A stretch of DNA of 64,000 nucleotides from Methylobacterium sp. NEAU K (lineage in GTDB: Bacteria > Pseudomonadota > Alphaproteobacteria > Rhizobiales > Beijerinckiaceae): assembly GCF_030700285.1 (NCBI RefSeq), contig NZ_JAUYZJ010000004.1, positions 159,374 through 223,373 on the forward strand, read 5' to 3'. The notes beneath the pieces are model-generated. The model searched no databases, was not told the origin of the DNA, and saw only the letters and a program-made list of their open reading frames with translations. Every line of letters begins with the position of its first letter. Position 1 is the stretch's first letter. Positions 51,817 to 60,147 of this stretch are shown here, piece after piece. The translations under genes were made by a program, and so were the position numbers.

Positions 51817-54036
51817 GTGACGCCACCACCCAGCGACGCCGACAAGCCCGGACCGGGCGGTCAGAAGCCGGGCGCTGCGCCGTCCATGCCGCCGCAGTCC
51901 GATTCCGCGCGGACGGATGCCAAGCCCGGGGACGTCAAGTCCGCCGAAGCCAAGCCCGTGGACGCGAAGCAAGGCGCGAAGTCGCCTGCGCCGGCTGCCG
52001 GTGGTGCGAAGCCTGCGTCGACGGCTCCGATCCCGACTCCGAAGCCCGCGCAGGAGGCCGCCTCCGGCGCCCCCGCGGGCACGCCGCTGAAGCCCGCGAC
52101 CGATCCGGGCGTGCCCACCAAGCCGGGGGCGGTCGACGCGAAGCCCGAAGCCAGCAAGCTGGGTGCCGCGGACGGTCCGAAGCCGTCGGTGAGCGCCACC
52201 GGCCGGCCGGTCGACGCGAAGGTCGAGCCGTCGCAGGCCGGCGGCCCGGCACCGTCGTCACCAGAGCCGGCGAAGACGGCTTCGGCGACCGCGGGCATGA
52301 AGTCCGAGCCCGGCAAGATCGAGCCCGGCAAGATCGAGCCCGGCAAGATCGAACCCGCGAAGTCCGAGTCCGGAAAGCCAGAAGCCGCGCAGCCCGGCCG
52401 ACCGGGCCCCGCGCCACAAACCGGCGCGGGGCCCCGTCCCGGCGACACCGCGGCCGGAGTCGCGGCCGCCACGTTGACGGCCGGGCCGATCATCGACCTG
52501 AAGGCCAAGCGCATTCCCGACCCTCCGGTGTCCGGAAAGGAGCCGACGAAGGACGGGCTGAAGGATCCCGCGAAGGAGCCGGCGAAGGGCCCGCTCCCCG
52601 GCGCGGCCTCGGGTGAGGCCGCGAGGGCCGCCAACCCGCCGGCCGCGCGGGCCCGGGCCGGTTTTGGCTCCGTGGCGGCCGCCGGTCTGCTCGGCGGCCT
52701 GATCGGGGCGGGCGTTCTGTTCGGCGTCGAGAAGGCCGGCATCGGCGGCGATCCGCGCCTGAACGCTCTCGACCAGAAGCTGTCCAGCCAAGTCGCGTCA
52801 CTCGACAAGCGTCTCGACGGGCTCGCCCCCCGGGACGCCCTGGCCGCCCTCGACAAGCGCGTCGCCACCGCCGAGTCGACGGCCAAGCAGGCGCTGGACA
52901 AGTCCTCCGTCGCCCCTGCCCCGGCGGCGGGGGCGACGGAGGGGCAGTCCCCGGGGCAGGCCTCGGCCGTGCCGGCCGATCTCGTGGCCCGCCTCGACAG
53001 CCTCGACCAGCGGGTCGCCGCGCTCCAGGAGGAGCCCGGCCGCGACCAGACCGGCGATTCGAAGCTCGGGGCTGTTCAGGCCGGCGACACCAAGCAGCTC
53101 TCCGACCTCGACGCGCGTCTCAAGGCGATCGAAGCGGACGCCGCGAACAAGGGGGACGCGGCCGACGCGTCCAAGCGGCTCGCCGCTCTGCAGAGCGAGG
53201 TCGAGCAGCGCACCAAGGCCAATGCCGATGCCGACGCGGCCCTGGGCCAGCGCCTCGACACGCTGCAGCAGGCTCTCGACGCCCGGGTGAAGGCCGCCAC
53301 TGAGGCGGTCCAGGCGGCGGCCCAGGCGAGCCGCAGCGCCGCCGAGGCCGGCCAGACCCAGGCCGCGGAGGTCTCGAAGGCCGTCGATCGCCGCCTGCAG
53401 GAGCAGGGCGACAAGATCGCTGCCCTGGACAAGAGCGTGGCCCAGCGGGCCGAGACCACCACCGTGCAGGCGGCACTCCGGGTCGTCGTGGCCGACCGTG
53501 TGGCCGCCGCCCTGTCGGCGGGCATGCCCTACGCCGAGCCGCTGGCGACTCTGCGCAAGCTCGACCCGGGCGCCGAGGCCCAGGCCGCGGCGCTCGCGCC
53601 CTTCGCGGAGACGGGTGCGCCGACCACGGCCCAGCTCGCGGACGCGTTCCGCCCGATCGCCGAGCAGATCGCGGCCAAGCGACGCGCGCAGCGGGCCAGG
53701 AGTGCCGCCGAGACCGGCGACTTCCGAGCGAAACTCCTGAGCATGGCCGACGGCCTCGTGCAGGTCCGAAAGGTCGACGCGCCCCCCGCCCCGGAGGCGT
53801 CGGACGATCCCGAGGCCAAGGTCCAGGCGGCCCTCGACCGCGGCGATCTTCTGGGGGCCTCCGCGGCCTTTGCGGCGCTGCCCCCGGAGGCCCGGGACCA
53901 AGCCGGCGATTTCGGTGCCAGGCTCAAAGCCCGGACCTCGACCGAGGAGGCGGTGCGGAGCCTGCTCGCCGATGCCTTCAAGGCCCTGCCGACGGGTGCC
54001 GGTCCCGGCGCCGCCGCGGCCGCCCCCGGCCGCTAG
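51817..54036 (+). CDS. mitofilin-like (COG4223) membrane protein
   Basis: Alphaproteobacterial homologue of the mitochondrial MICOS subunit Mic60, proposed to shape intracytoplasmic membranes and outer-membrane contacts. The 739-residue protein has a Pro/Ala/Lys-rich N-terminus (about 1-290) with a triple EPGKI repeat, one glycine-rich membrane helix (about 298-318), a long coiled coil (about 325-590) and a C-terminal mitofilin domain. GTG 51817 has GGAGGA upstream and is preferred over GTG 51769. Position between hemD and hemY is typical. Confidence 0.85.
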   Translation: MTPPPSDADKPGPGGQKPGAAPSMPPQSDSARTDAKPGDVKSAEAKPVDAKQGAKSPAPAAGGAKPASTAPIPTPKPAQEAASGAPAGTPLKPATDPGVPTKPGAVDAKPEASKLGAADGPKPSVSATGRPVDAKVEPSQAGGPAPSSPEPAKTASATAGMKSEPGKIEPGKIEPGKIEPAKSESGKPEAAQPGRPGPAPQTGAGPRPGDTAAGVAAATLTAGPIIDLKAKRIPDPPVSGKEPTKDGLKDPAKEPAKGPLPGAASGEAARAANPPAARARAGFGSVAAAGLLGGLIGAGVLFGVEKAGIGGDPRLNALDQKLSSQVASLDKRLDGLAPRDALAALDKRVATAESTAKQALDKSSVAPAPAAGATEGQSPGQASAVPADLVARLDSLDQRVAALQEEPGRDQTGDSKLGAVQAGDTKQLSDLDARLKAIEADAANKGDAADASKRLAALQSEVEQRTKANADADAALGQRLDTLQQALDARVKAATEAVQAAAQASRSAAEAGQTQAAEVSKAVDRRLQEQGDKIAALDKSVAQRAETTTVQAALRVVVADRVAAALSAGMPYAEPLATLRKLDPGAEAQAAALAPFAETGAPTTAQLADAFRPIAEQIAAKRRAQRARSAAETGDFRAKLLSMADGLVQVRKVDAPPAPEASDDPEAKVQAALDRGDLLGASAAFAALPPEARDQAGDFGARLKARTSTEEAVRSLLADAFKALPTGAGPGAAAAAPGR
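52306..52350. repeat. 15 bp tandem repeat, three copies, inside the mitofilin-like gene
   Basis: GAGCCCGGCAAGATC occurs three times exactly in tandem, encoding EPGKI repeats, with a degenerate fourth copy after it. The copies are identical at DNA level, suggesting recent expansion or contraction by slippage. Confidence 0.9.
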
Positions 54037-54153
54037 CCGGTGACGGCCGCGCCCCGAACACTGCGTGGCTGCGTCCCCTTCGGGGGGGCGCCTCTGCAAT
54101 TTTCGCGAACCGGCACCGCGGTCTTGCGTCGAAAACCTGTGATCGCTCAAAAC

Positions 54154-54198
54154 CCTGAGCGGATGAAGCGTTGGCGCGCCAACGCCGGTCCGCTCAGG
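54154..54198. repeat. nested 45 bp inverted repeat between mitofilin-like gene and hemY
   Basis: Outer arms CCTGAGCGG (54154-54162) and CCGCTCAGG (54190-54198) enclose an 18 bp perfect palindrome GCGTTGGCGCGCCAACGC (54168-54185), all with nearly the same centre. It may be an operator, a cruciform or an mRNA hairpin; no T tract follows. Confidence 0.8.
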
Positions 54199-54262
54199 CG
54201 CTCCGCCCCTTCCGCACCCAGCGGCGACCGTCCGGCGGCCGCCGACAGGAGACACTGATCCC

Positions 54263-55774
54263 ATGTGGCGCGCCCTCGCCTTCCTGGCCCTGCTCGCACT
54301 CGCCGCCTTCGGAGCGGTCTGGATCGCCGATCGGCCCGGCACCGTCACCGTCGTCTGGAACGGCTACCAGATCGGCACCAGCCTCGCGGTCGCGCTGGTC
54401 GGCGTGATCGCGGCGGCGATCGTCCTGGGCCTGCTTTGGGCGATCGTGCGGGGCGTGATCGGCCTGCCGGAGGCGCTGGTGCGCGGCTCTGCCGAGCGGC
54501 GCCGGGCCAAGGGCTTCTCCGCCCTCTCGCGCGGGATGGTGGCGGTGGGCTCGGGCGATCCCCTGGCCGCCCGCCGCTTCGCCGGGGACGCCGAGCGCCT
54601 CCTCGGGCCGGAGCCGCTGACCCTGCTGCTCAAGGCCCAGGCGGCGCAGATTTCCGGGGACCGGGACGCGGCCGAGAGTGCCTTCCAGCGCATGGTCGAT
54701 GACCCCGAGACCCGGGTGCTCGGCCTGCGCGGGCTGTTCGTGGAGGCGCGCCGCCGCGAGGACGAGACCGCCGCCCGCGCCTACGCGACGGAGGCCGCCC
54801 GCCTCGCCCCGAGCGTTACCTGGGCCAACGAGGCGATGCTGGAGGCCCAGTCGGCGGACGGCGACTGGGTGGCGGCGCTGGAGACCATCGAGCGGCGTTC
54901 CTCGCTCGGGCTGATCGACAAGGCGAGCGCCCGCCGCCAGCGGGCCGTGCTGCTGACGGCGATCGCGGGCGAGCGCGAGGCCGGCGAGCCCGACCTCGCC
55001 ACCGAGCGGGCGCTGCAGGCGGTCAAGCTCGCCCCCGAGCTGGTTCCGGCAGCCTGCATCGCGGGCCGGCTCCTGTCCCGCCGGGGCGATCTCCGGAAGG
55101 CTGCCCGGGTCGTCGAGGCCGCCTGGAAGGCCAATCCGCATCCCGACCTCGCCAAGGTCTATCTCGGCCTGCGCCCCGGCGATTCGGTCCGCGACCGCCT
55201 CGCCCGGGCCGAGACCCTGGCCAAGCTCTCCTCCTGGGATCCGGAGGCTCGCCTCGCGGTGGCGCAGGCGGCCCTCGACGCGCGGGATTACGGCCGGGCC
55301 CGGGAGGCCGTGAAGCCTCTGCTGGTCGACCGTCCGACCGTGCGCGCCAGCCTGATGATGGCGGCGATCGAGGAGGCCGAGCACGGCGCGGCCTCCGGCC
55401 AAGCGCGCCAGTGGCTCGCCCGGGCGGCGCGCGCGCCCCGCGACCCGGTCTGGATCGCCGATGGGATCGCCTCCGACACCTGGGCGCCGGTCTCGCCGGT
55501 CACCGGGCGCCTCGACGCCTTTGCGTGGCGCGAGCCGCCGAACACGTTGGCCGCTCCCGTCCCCGCGGCGGAGCCGGAACCAGAGGCGACGGCACCCGTC
55601 CTCGTCCCGCACGGTGCGGACTCGTCCGCGCCGCTCCCGACAGTCCTGCCGGCACAAGCGGGCGGCCCGGCGTCCGCGCCGCCCGGCGGCGCGGATCCGG
55701 TTTCGGCCGGAATGGCCGCAGCCGCACTACCGGCCTCCGGCGCCGCCGCGCATGCGGTGCGGCGGGCCGGGTGA
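54263..55774 (+). CDS. hemY: HemY-type TPR membrane protein
   Basis: Proteobacterial HemY (not the protoporphyrinogen oxidase of the same name). Two N-terminal membrane helices (about 3-22 and 40-65) are followed by a HemY N-terminal domain and tetratricopeptide repeats (about 95-420). After these comes a Pro/Ala-rich tail (about 430-503). The family is genetically tied to heme synthesis, but its biochemical role is unsettled. GACAGGAGACAC before the ATG holds a good ribosome site. A 226 bp gap with a nested inverted repeat separates it from the mitofilin-like gene. Confidence 0.88.
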   Translation: MWRALAFLALLALAAFGAVWIADRPGTVTVVWNGYQIGTSLAVALVGVIAAAIVLGLLWAIVRGVIGLPEALVRGSAERRRAKGFSALSRGMVAVGSGDPLAARRFAGDAERLLGPEPLTLLLKAQAAQISGDRDAAESAFQRMVDDPETRVLGLRGLFVEARRREDETAARAYATEAARLAPSVTWANEAMLEAQSADGDWVAALETIERRSSLGLIDKASARRQRAVLLTAIAGEREAGEPDLATERALQAVKLAPELVPAACIAGRLLSRRGDLRKAARVVEAAWKANPHPDLAKVYLGLRPGDSVRDRLARAETLAKLSSWDPEARLAVAQAALDARDYGRAREAVKPLLVDRPTVRASLMMAAIEEAEHGAASGQARQWLARAARAPRDPVWIADGIASDTWAPVSPVTGRLDAFAWREPPNTLAAPVPAAEPEPEATAPVLVPHGADSSAPLPTVLPAQAGGPASAPPGGADPVSAGMAAAALPASGAAAHAVRRAG

Positions 55775-56018
55775 CCGGCCGCGGGGCGCAGCCTTCGGGC
55801 AGTCGGCGGAATCCGGCGCCCGGACAAGTGAGGCGTTGATAGAACTATTCCTCGTGTCGCGCCGTTTCGCTGCCGACAGTTGCTGATACTGGCAGACCCT
55901 GTAGCTTGTGCGCGCCGCTGCCGACCGAGGATCCGACCATCTGCTGCTCCGTACACCTTCCCGATACGCTCCTGACCCGGCCGGGGCCGACAGCGGTCCC
56001 GGAACGCCCGGTGCGGTC

Positions 56019-56474
56019 GTGACGGTTCTGATCGAAGACGACGCCGAGCCGCGGCGGCAGGTCGGGGCTTTGCCGTTCCGGCATGAGCGAGACGGCGGGC
56101 ATCGGATCCTCCTCGTGACCTCACGGGAGAGCCGGCGCTGGGTCATCCCGAAGGGATGGCCGATGAAGGGCCGGAAGCCGTTCCAGGCCGCCGCTCGCGA
56201 GGCCTACGAGGAGGCGGGGCTGCGCGGCGAGGTCGGCAAGCGACCGCTCGGCTACTACATCTACCAGAAGCGCCTGAAGAACCTCGACGCGGTCTTGTGT
56301 CAGGTGAAGGTGTTCCCGCTTCAGGTTCGCAAGCAGTTCAAGGAGTTCCCCGAGGCACACCAGCGGGAGCTGCGTTGGTTCACGCCCGCGGAAGCCGCCG
56401 AGGCGGTCTCCGAACCGGGGCTGGCGGCGATCATTCGTGCCGCATGCCGGAAGGTTAAGGCCACAGACGCGTAA
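56019..56474 (+). CDS. Nudix hydrolase with altered Nudix box
   Basis: Hydrolyses a nucleoside-diphosphate-linked or inositol-polyphosphate-like substrate. The Nudix box runs from GWPMKGRKPFQAAAR to EAYEEAGL: Gly-1, Arg-15, Glu-16, Glu-19, Glu-20 and Gly-22 are present, but the Glu expected at position 7 is Arg. WVIPKGWPMKG-type sequences are common in alphaproteobacterial Nudix proteins related to the DIPP family. The start is uncertain: GTG 56019 gives 151 residues; GTG 55908 would add 37 low-complexity residues. Confidence 0.85.
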   Translation: MTVLIEDDAEPRRQVGALPFRHERDGGHRILLVTSRESRRWVIPKGWPMKGRKPFQAAAREAYEEAGLRGEVGKRPLGYYIYQKRLKNLDAVLCQVKVFPLQVRKQFKEFPEAHQRELRWFTPAEAAEAVSEPGLAAIIRAACRKVKATDA

Positions 56475-56480
56475 CCGGCG

Positions 56481-56509
56481 TTGCCAAGTCGGCGACGATC
56501 CGTTATGGC
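56481..56509 (+). promoter_or_regulatory. possible promoter of tRNA-Thr
   Basis: TTGCCA (56481-56486) and TATGGC (56504-56509) are 17 bp apart, ending about 50 bp before the tRNA. The match to consensus is moderate. Confidence 0.35.
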
Positions 56510-56559
56510 CCCACTCGGCCGGATGGACACGCCCCCCCGCGGGGTCGCCACGGCCGCTT

Positions 56560-56634
56560 GCTGCGGTAGCTCAGTGGTAGAGCACTTCATTGGTAATGAA
56601 GAGGTCGAGAGTTCAATCCTCTCTCGCAGCACCA
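56560..56634 (+). tRNA. tRNA-Thr (anticodon GGT), island attachment site
   Basis: Acceptor GCTGCGG pairs with TCGCAGC (one G-T), discriminator A and encoded CCA. The anticodon stem CTTCA/TGAAG frames loop TTGGTAA with anticodon GGT, and the T arm is GAGAGTTCAATCCTCTC. Length is 75 nt. An integrase gene starts 80 bp downstream, so the 3' end is the probable attachment site of the island. Confidence 0.96.
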
Positions 56635-56714
56635 TCTTTATCCTAACGATCAGAATAGGTTAGGGTACGACGATACTCTGAGGATGACCGACTCTCACAC
56701 AGCGGTCTCATACA

Positions 56715-58007
56715 TTGTCCCTCAGAATCGCCCGACCGTGGAAGGACCCGAAATCAGGGGTCTACCATCTTCGCCAACGCACCCCCTCCGACCTTTTCCC
56801 ACGGTTGAAGGGTCAAACCGTCTCACTTCCTATCGGTCTGGTTTGGGCGTCCGTCACGGTAGGTCCTATCGTCCAGGCATCACTTCGGACGAAAGAGCCA
56901 CGGGAGGCACGGCTTAGGCATTCGATTGCCGATGGTGTTCTCAAGGGATTCTGGCACACTCAACGATCTGGAAGCCCATCAGGCACTCAGATTGAAGCGT
57001 ATGCGGTCCCCTCCCCTAGACCCATCGCCACCGCGCCTGTAGCCCCCTCGCCTACGCCTCCGAGCGGTCCACCGCTGACCGTGGGTGCCTTATTCGAACG
57101 TTGGGCTACTGACAGAGCGGACAAGCGGGCGCCGAACACGATTAAGCGTTACCGTGGGAGCATCCGGTCGTTCGAAGCCTTCGCCCATGCTCGGGACGTT
57201 CGGACCCTCACTGAGGATGATGTGTTCGCCTGGGCTGTGCGGAGGCGTGATGTGGAAGGGATCAGCCCTCGGGCCATCAACAAAAACGATCTGGTAGCCC
57301 TCAGTTCGATCTTCCGATGGGGCGTTGGGCGTGCCTCGGGCCAACTCCTGTCCACGAACCCAGCCGCCGGCATAGCCTTGGATGAGCCCAGGATCATCGC
57401 AGAGCGGGAGCGGACGTTTCGGGATGGGGAAATAGCATCCATCCTATCAGCAGCGTCAGCGGTCCAACCAGACGCCCAAAACCCGACCCGGAGTTCAGCG
57501 CGGCGATGGTGCCCTTGGCTCGCGGCCTACAGTGGCGCACGCATAGCCGAACTGATGAACCTTCACCGTGGGGACATTCGAACCGAAGGCGGCATCACAT
57601 TCATGCAGCTACGGGTGACAAAGACCGGTGAACCCCGAACGGTGCCCCTACATCCCCATCTCATCGAACAGGGCTTCCTATCGTTCGTGGAAGCATCCCC
57701 GTCCGGTCCGCTGTTCTATGACACCAAACGCCGCCGGGAGGGATCGACAGCTTCTCAAGCCGAAATCCAAGGGCGTCAGGTAGGCAAGTGGGTGCGCGAA
57801 ACTGTCAAGCTAGACCCTGGCGTCGATCCTAACCACGGCTGGCGACACACTTGGAAGACGCGCGCGCTTGGGGCTGGAATCGAGGAACGCCTACGAGATG
57901 CGATCACTGGCCATCGTGTTGCGTCAGTGGGTCGGCGATACGAGACACCGACACTGACGATGCTAGCCGGAGCTATGAGCCGCTTTCCTACTTACTGGAT
58001 GCGATAG
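56715..58007 (+). CDS. tyrosine-recombinase integrase
   Basis: Site-specific recombinase that probably inserted the island at tRNA-Thr. The 430-residue protein begins with a DUF6538-like segment (SLRIARPWKDPKSGVYHLRQ), a variable Pro-rich linker, a SAM-like core-binding domain (about 120-215) and the catalytic domain. The catalytic set is complete: R276 (YSGARIAEL), K303, H374 and R377 (NHGWRHTW), H400 (ITGHRV) and nucleophile Y409 (GRRYE). The TTG start at 56715 is inferred from the family N-terminus. Base composition is less GC-rich than the surrounding chromosome. Confidence 0.92.
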   Translation: MSLRIARPWKDPKSGVYHLRQRTPSDLFPRLKGQTVSLPIGLVWASVTVGPIVQASLRTKEPREARLRHSIADGVLKGFWHTQRSGSPSGTQIEAYAVPSPRPIATAPVAPSPTPPSGPPLTVGALFERWATDRADKRAPNTIKRYRGSIRSFEAFAHARDVRTLTEDDVFAWAVRRRDVEGISPRAINKNDLVALSSIFRWGVGRASGQLLSTNPAAGIALDEPRIIAERERTFRDGEIASILSAASAVQPDAQNPTRSSARRWCPWLAAYSGARIAELMNLHRGDIRTEGGITFMQLRVTKTGEPRTVPLHPHLIEQGFLSFVEASPSGPLFYDTKRRREGSTASQAEIQGRQVGKWVRETVKLDPGVDPNHGWRHTWKTRALGAGIEERLRDAITGHRVASVGRRYETPTLTMLAGAMSRFPTYWMR

Positions 58008-58038
58008 ATTGCTATGCTACCCTAAAGTTGTTGATTTT

Positions 58039-59364
58039 TTAAACGCCTGATATATCGATTTCTTTCTCATTACTAGATTTTTTACGAAGTCTAATCGATC
58101 TGTTGATAAGTATCATCACAGTTTCCTCGATATTCATGAAACTGAAGATCTTCGCAAATCGACTCTCACCTATTTCCAAGAATATCTTTGCAAACACTTC
58201 GTCGGCAAAGCTGCTTGAAATGACGTGCACACCCATAAAATCAAAGTTTAGCTTTTCCTTGTAACCATCTGTTATGTTCATTATATTGATGCGCACTGAT
58301 TTACCGGCCTCTCTGCTGCGAAATGAAGCCGCCTCCCGAATCATAACAAAGTGTATATCATCGGTCTCCCTGCGATATACTTTATCAATGTAGTCATGTG
58401 GAAAATCATATTTTACGTTTTTAAAAACGAATGCTTCCTCAAGAAGACGCTCCATACTGTAGTTGATGCACGCTCGTATGAAAGTGCCTCGCGCAGGAAT
58501 GCCGGTTTTACTTACACGAAGCGTTCCTGCGGCTCGCCTGAGATGAGCGTTACCCGAATAGATTTCAAATTCGCCCCCACTTAGGCTACTGCATCGGTAT
58601 GCCCCGAAAAGCCCATTTCCCTGATTGGTAGTTTTGTTGCGGGTGACGCCTTCTTTAATAGCTTCACGAAGAGCGGTCACATGATCCGTGAGGTCGGGTT
58701 GGCCCATACGGAGGCTTCTAGGTATTCCCATTCCGGCATCACAAACGTAGATTTCAATGAGTTTTCTCTTTGGAAAGGTCATAACCTGCAAGATACCACC
58801 AATATGACTTTCGGCATGATTTAGAACATTGTCAGTAATCTCGCTTAATGACCATTCTAGCGCCCTGACCGCTTTCCTATTAACTCCTGGGATTGACCTA
58901 ATGATTGTTTGAAGGCATCTATCTACGGCACTATATTGCTCGTCCCCAGTGCGATACTGAATGGCCGACAAATGCTTTAGGTTCTTGTCATCGCGAGGCT
59001 CGTATTTTTCGGGCGCTATTAGATGAGACCAGTTAGCATTATGGAACAGTTCGCGAAGCTTGCGATCTTCTGGCGTGATAATCTCAAAATGAACGTTCTC
59101 TATCCGATATGAACGGGCAATGGTAATCAGAGGAACAACAATACGGGGCTCAAGGTAGCTGACCTGCGAAAAATCGAATATAACTTCGGTATTGTTCGAC
59201 TTGTGAACTATGTTGTAAAGGGCCGCCGACACAGAAAGAAAGTTTGCGTCAGGGCCATCGCTAAATATGAACCGGTGTCCTTCGGTGTGAAATCTCATGA
59301 CCGAGTAAGCTCTGTAAGTCTTGAGGTTACATGATGCACTAGCGCGGACTTGATCGCGGCCCAT
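58039..59364 (-). CDS. STAS - GHKL ATPase - STAS-like (DUF4325) protein
   Basis: A 441-residue cytoplasmic protein with an unusual order of domains. An N-terminal STAS-like fold (about 25-115) is followed by a GHKL/HATPase domain (about 160-305): N box EWSLSEITDNVLNHAES with E175 and N182, G1 box CDAGMGIP (D209), G2 NQGNGLFGAY. At the C-terminus is a DUF4325-type STAS-like domain (about 350-425, GVHVISSSFADEVFAKIFLE). No His-phosphorylation or membrane domain is seen. It resembles anti-sigma-factor kinases (SpoIIAB/RsbW) fused with antagonist-like domains, suggesting a partner-switching regulator. The gene is markedly AT-rich. Met 59298 is an alternative start. Confidence 0.8.
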   Translation of the reverse strand: MGRDQVRASASCNLKTYRAYSVMRFHTEGHRFIFSDGPDANFLSVSAALYNIVHKSNNTEVIFDFSQVSYLEPRIVVPLITIARSYRIENVHFEIITPEDRKLRELFHNANWSHLIAPEKYEPRDDKNLKHLSAIQYRTGDEQYSAVDRCLQTIIRSIPGVNRKAVRALEWSLSEITDNVLNHAESHIGGILQVMTFPKRKLIEIYVCDAGMGIPRSLRMGQPDLTDHVTALREAIKEGVTRNKTTNQGNGLFGAYRCSSLSGGEFEIYSGNAHLRRAAGTLRVSKTGIPARGTFIRACINYSMERLLEEAFVFKNVKYDFPHDYIDKVYRRETDDIHFVMIREAASFRSREAGKSVRINIMNITDGYKEKLNFDFMGVHVISSSFADEVFAKIFLEIGESRFAKIFSFMNIEETVMILINRSIRLRKKSSNEKEIDISGV

Positions 59365-59506
59365 ACCCGTCGCATATCGGTAAACTCATACGAGACAGCG
59401 AGGCGAGACAGTCCCATGTCGCACCAGCTGTATTTTTAGGATCGACATAAGCATTATAAGACGATATTGTGAGAGGGTCTAGAATCTAACGAGACAGGAG
59501 AGACAC

Positions 59507-60085
59507 ATAGCTACCTACGGTTATGCCAGGGTATCGAGTTCATCGCAAAGCCTAGCCATTCAGTAAGAGGCGCTGCGTGTTGCCGGTTGTGAGGTGATCC
59601 GATCCGAGACGCGCACCGGAACCAAGATCGAGGGGCGGACCGAACTCGAAACGATCATCCAGTTCGCCAGGGCCGGGGATTCCATAACTGTTACAAGGAT
59701 CGACAGACTCGCACGCTCAGTCGGAGACCTCGCCTCCATCGTGAAGCGGCTTGAGGCCAAAGGCGTGTCCCTGAAGGTGATCGAACAGCCGGTGGATACG
59801 TCAACGGCGGCCGGACGATGTTTCCTACAGATGCTCGGGGTTTTCGCTGAGTTTGAGACGGCGATTCGGCGTGAGCGTCAGATGGAAGGTGTGGCTAAGG
59901 CAAAGGCCGAAGGCGTCTACAAGGGTAGGAAGCCGTCCATCAATCCTGAACGGGTGAAGGCCCTTGCGGCACAGGGTATGGGTGCGACAGCCATAGCGCG
60001 AGAACTGAACGTGGCGCGAGCGTCGGTCTAACGCTTGATGGACGGACGGGCACCTACCCTCATGAAGCCTGCAAAGGTCGAATAA
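59507..60085 (+). pseudogene. serine resolvase/invertase pseudogene
   Basis: The frame reads as a small serine recombinase: TYGYARVSS with catalytic Ser near residue 10, RIDRLARSVGDL, the E-helix QMLGVFAEFETAIRRERQ and a C-terminal helix-turn-helix (GMGATAIARELNVARASV). Three lesions break it. The start is ATA at 59507, where ATG is expected after AGGAG; an in-frame TAA lies at 59564-59566 between SLAIQ and EALRVAGC; and a TAA at 60029-60031 replaces the Tyr codon expected in ASVYRL. An internal ATG 59594 could give 145 residues without the catalytic Ser. Confidence 0.85.
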
Positions 60086-60120
60086 TAATAGGCGCGGGCG
60101 TTTTCTGCGATTCCCCGGTG

Positions 60121-60133
60121 TGTTATGATAACA
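60121..60133. promoter_or_regulatory. 13 bp palindrome overlapping a -10-like box
   Basis: TGTTATGATAACA is a perfect palindrome around a central G, ending 14 bp before the phosphatase ATG. TATGAT within it resembles a -10 element, so a repressor bound here could control the phosphatase/hydrolase pair. Confidence 0.45.
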
Positions 60134-60147
60134 ACATCGGAGGCATC

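Noticed and set aside
51003..55774. hemD/hemY locus missing hemC as a broken heme operon
   Set aside because: All visible genes are intact, and hemC is often located elsewhere; absence from the window is not evidence of loss.
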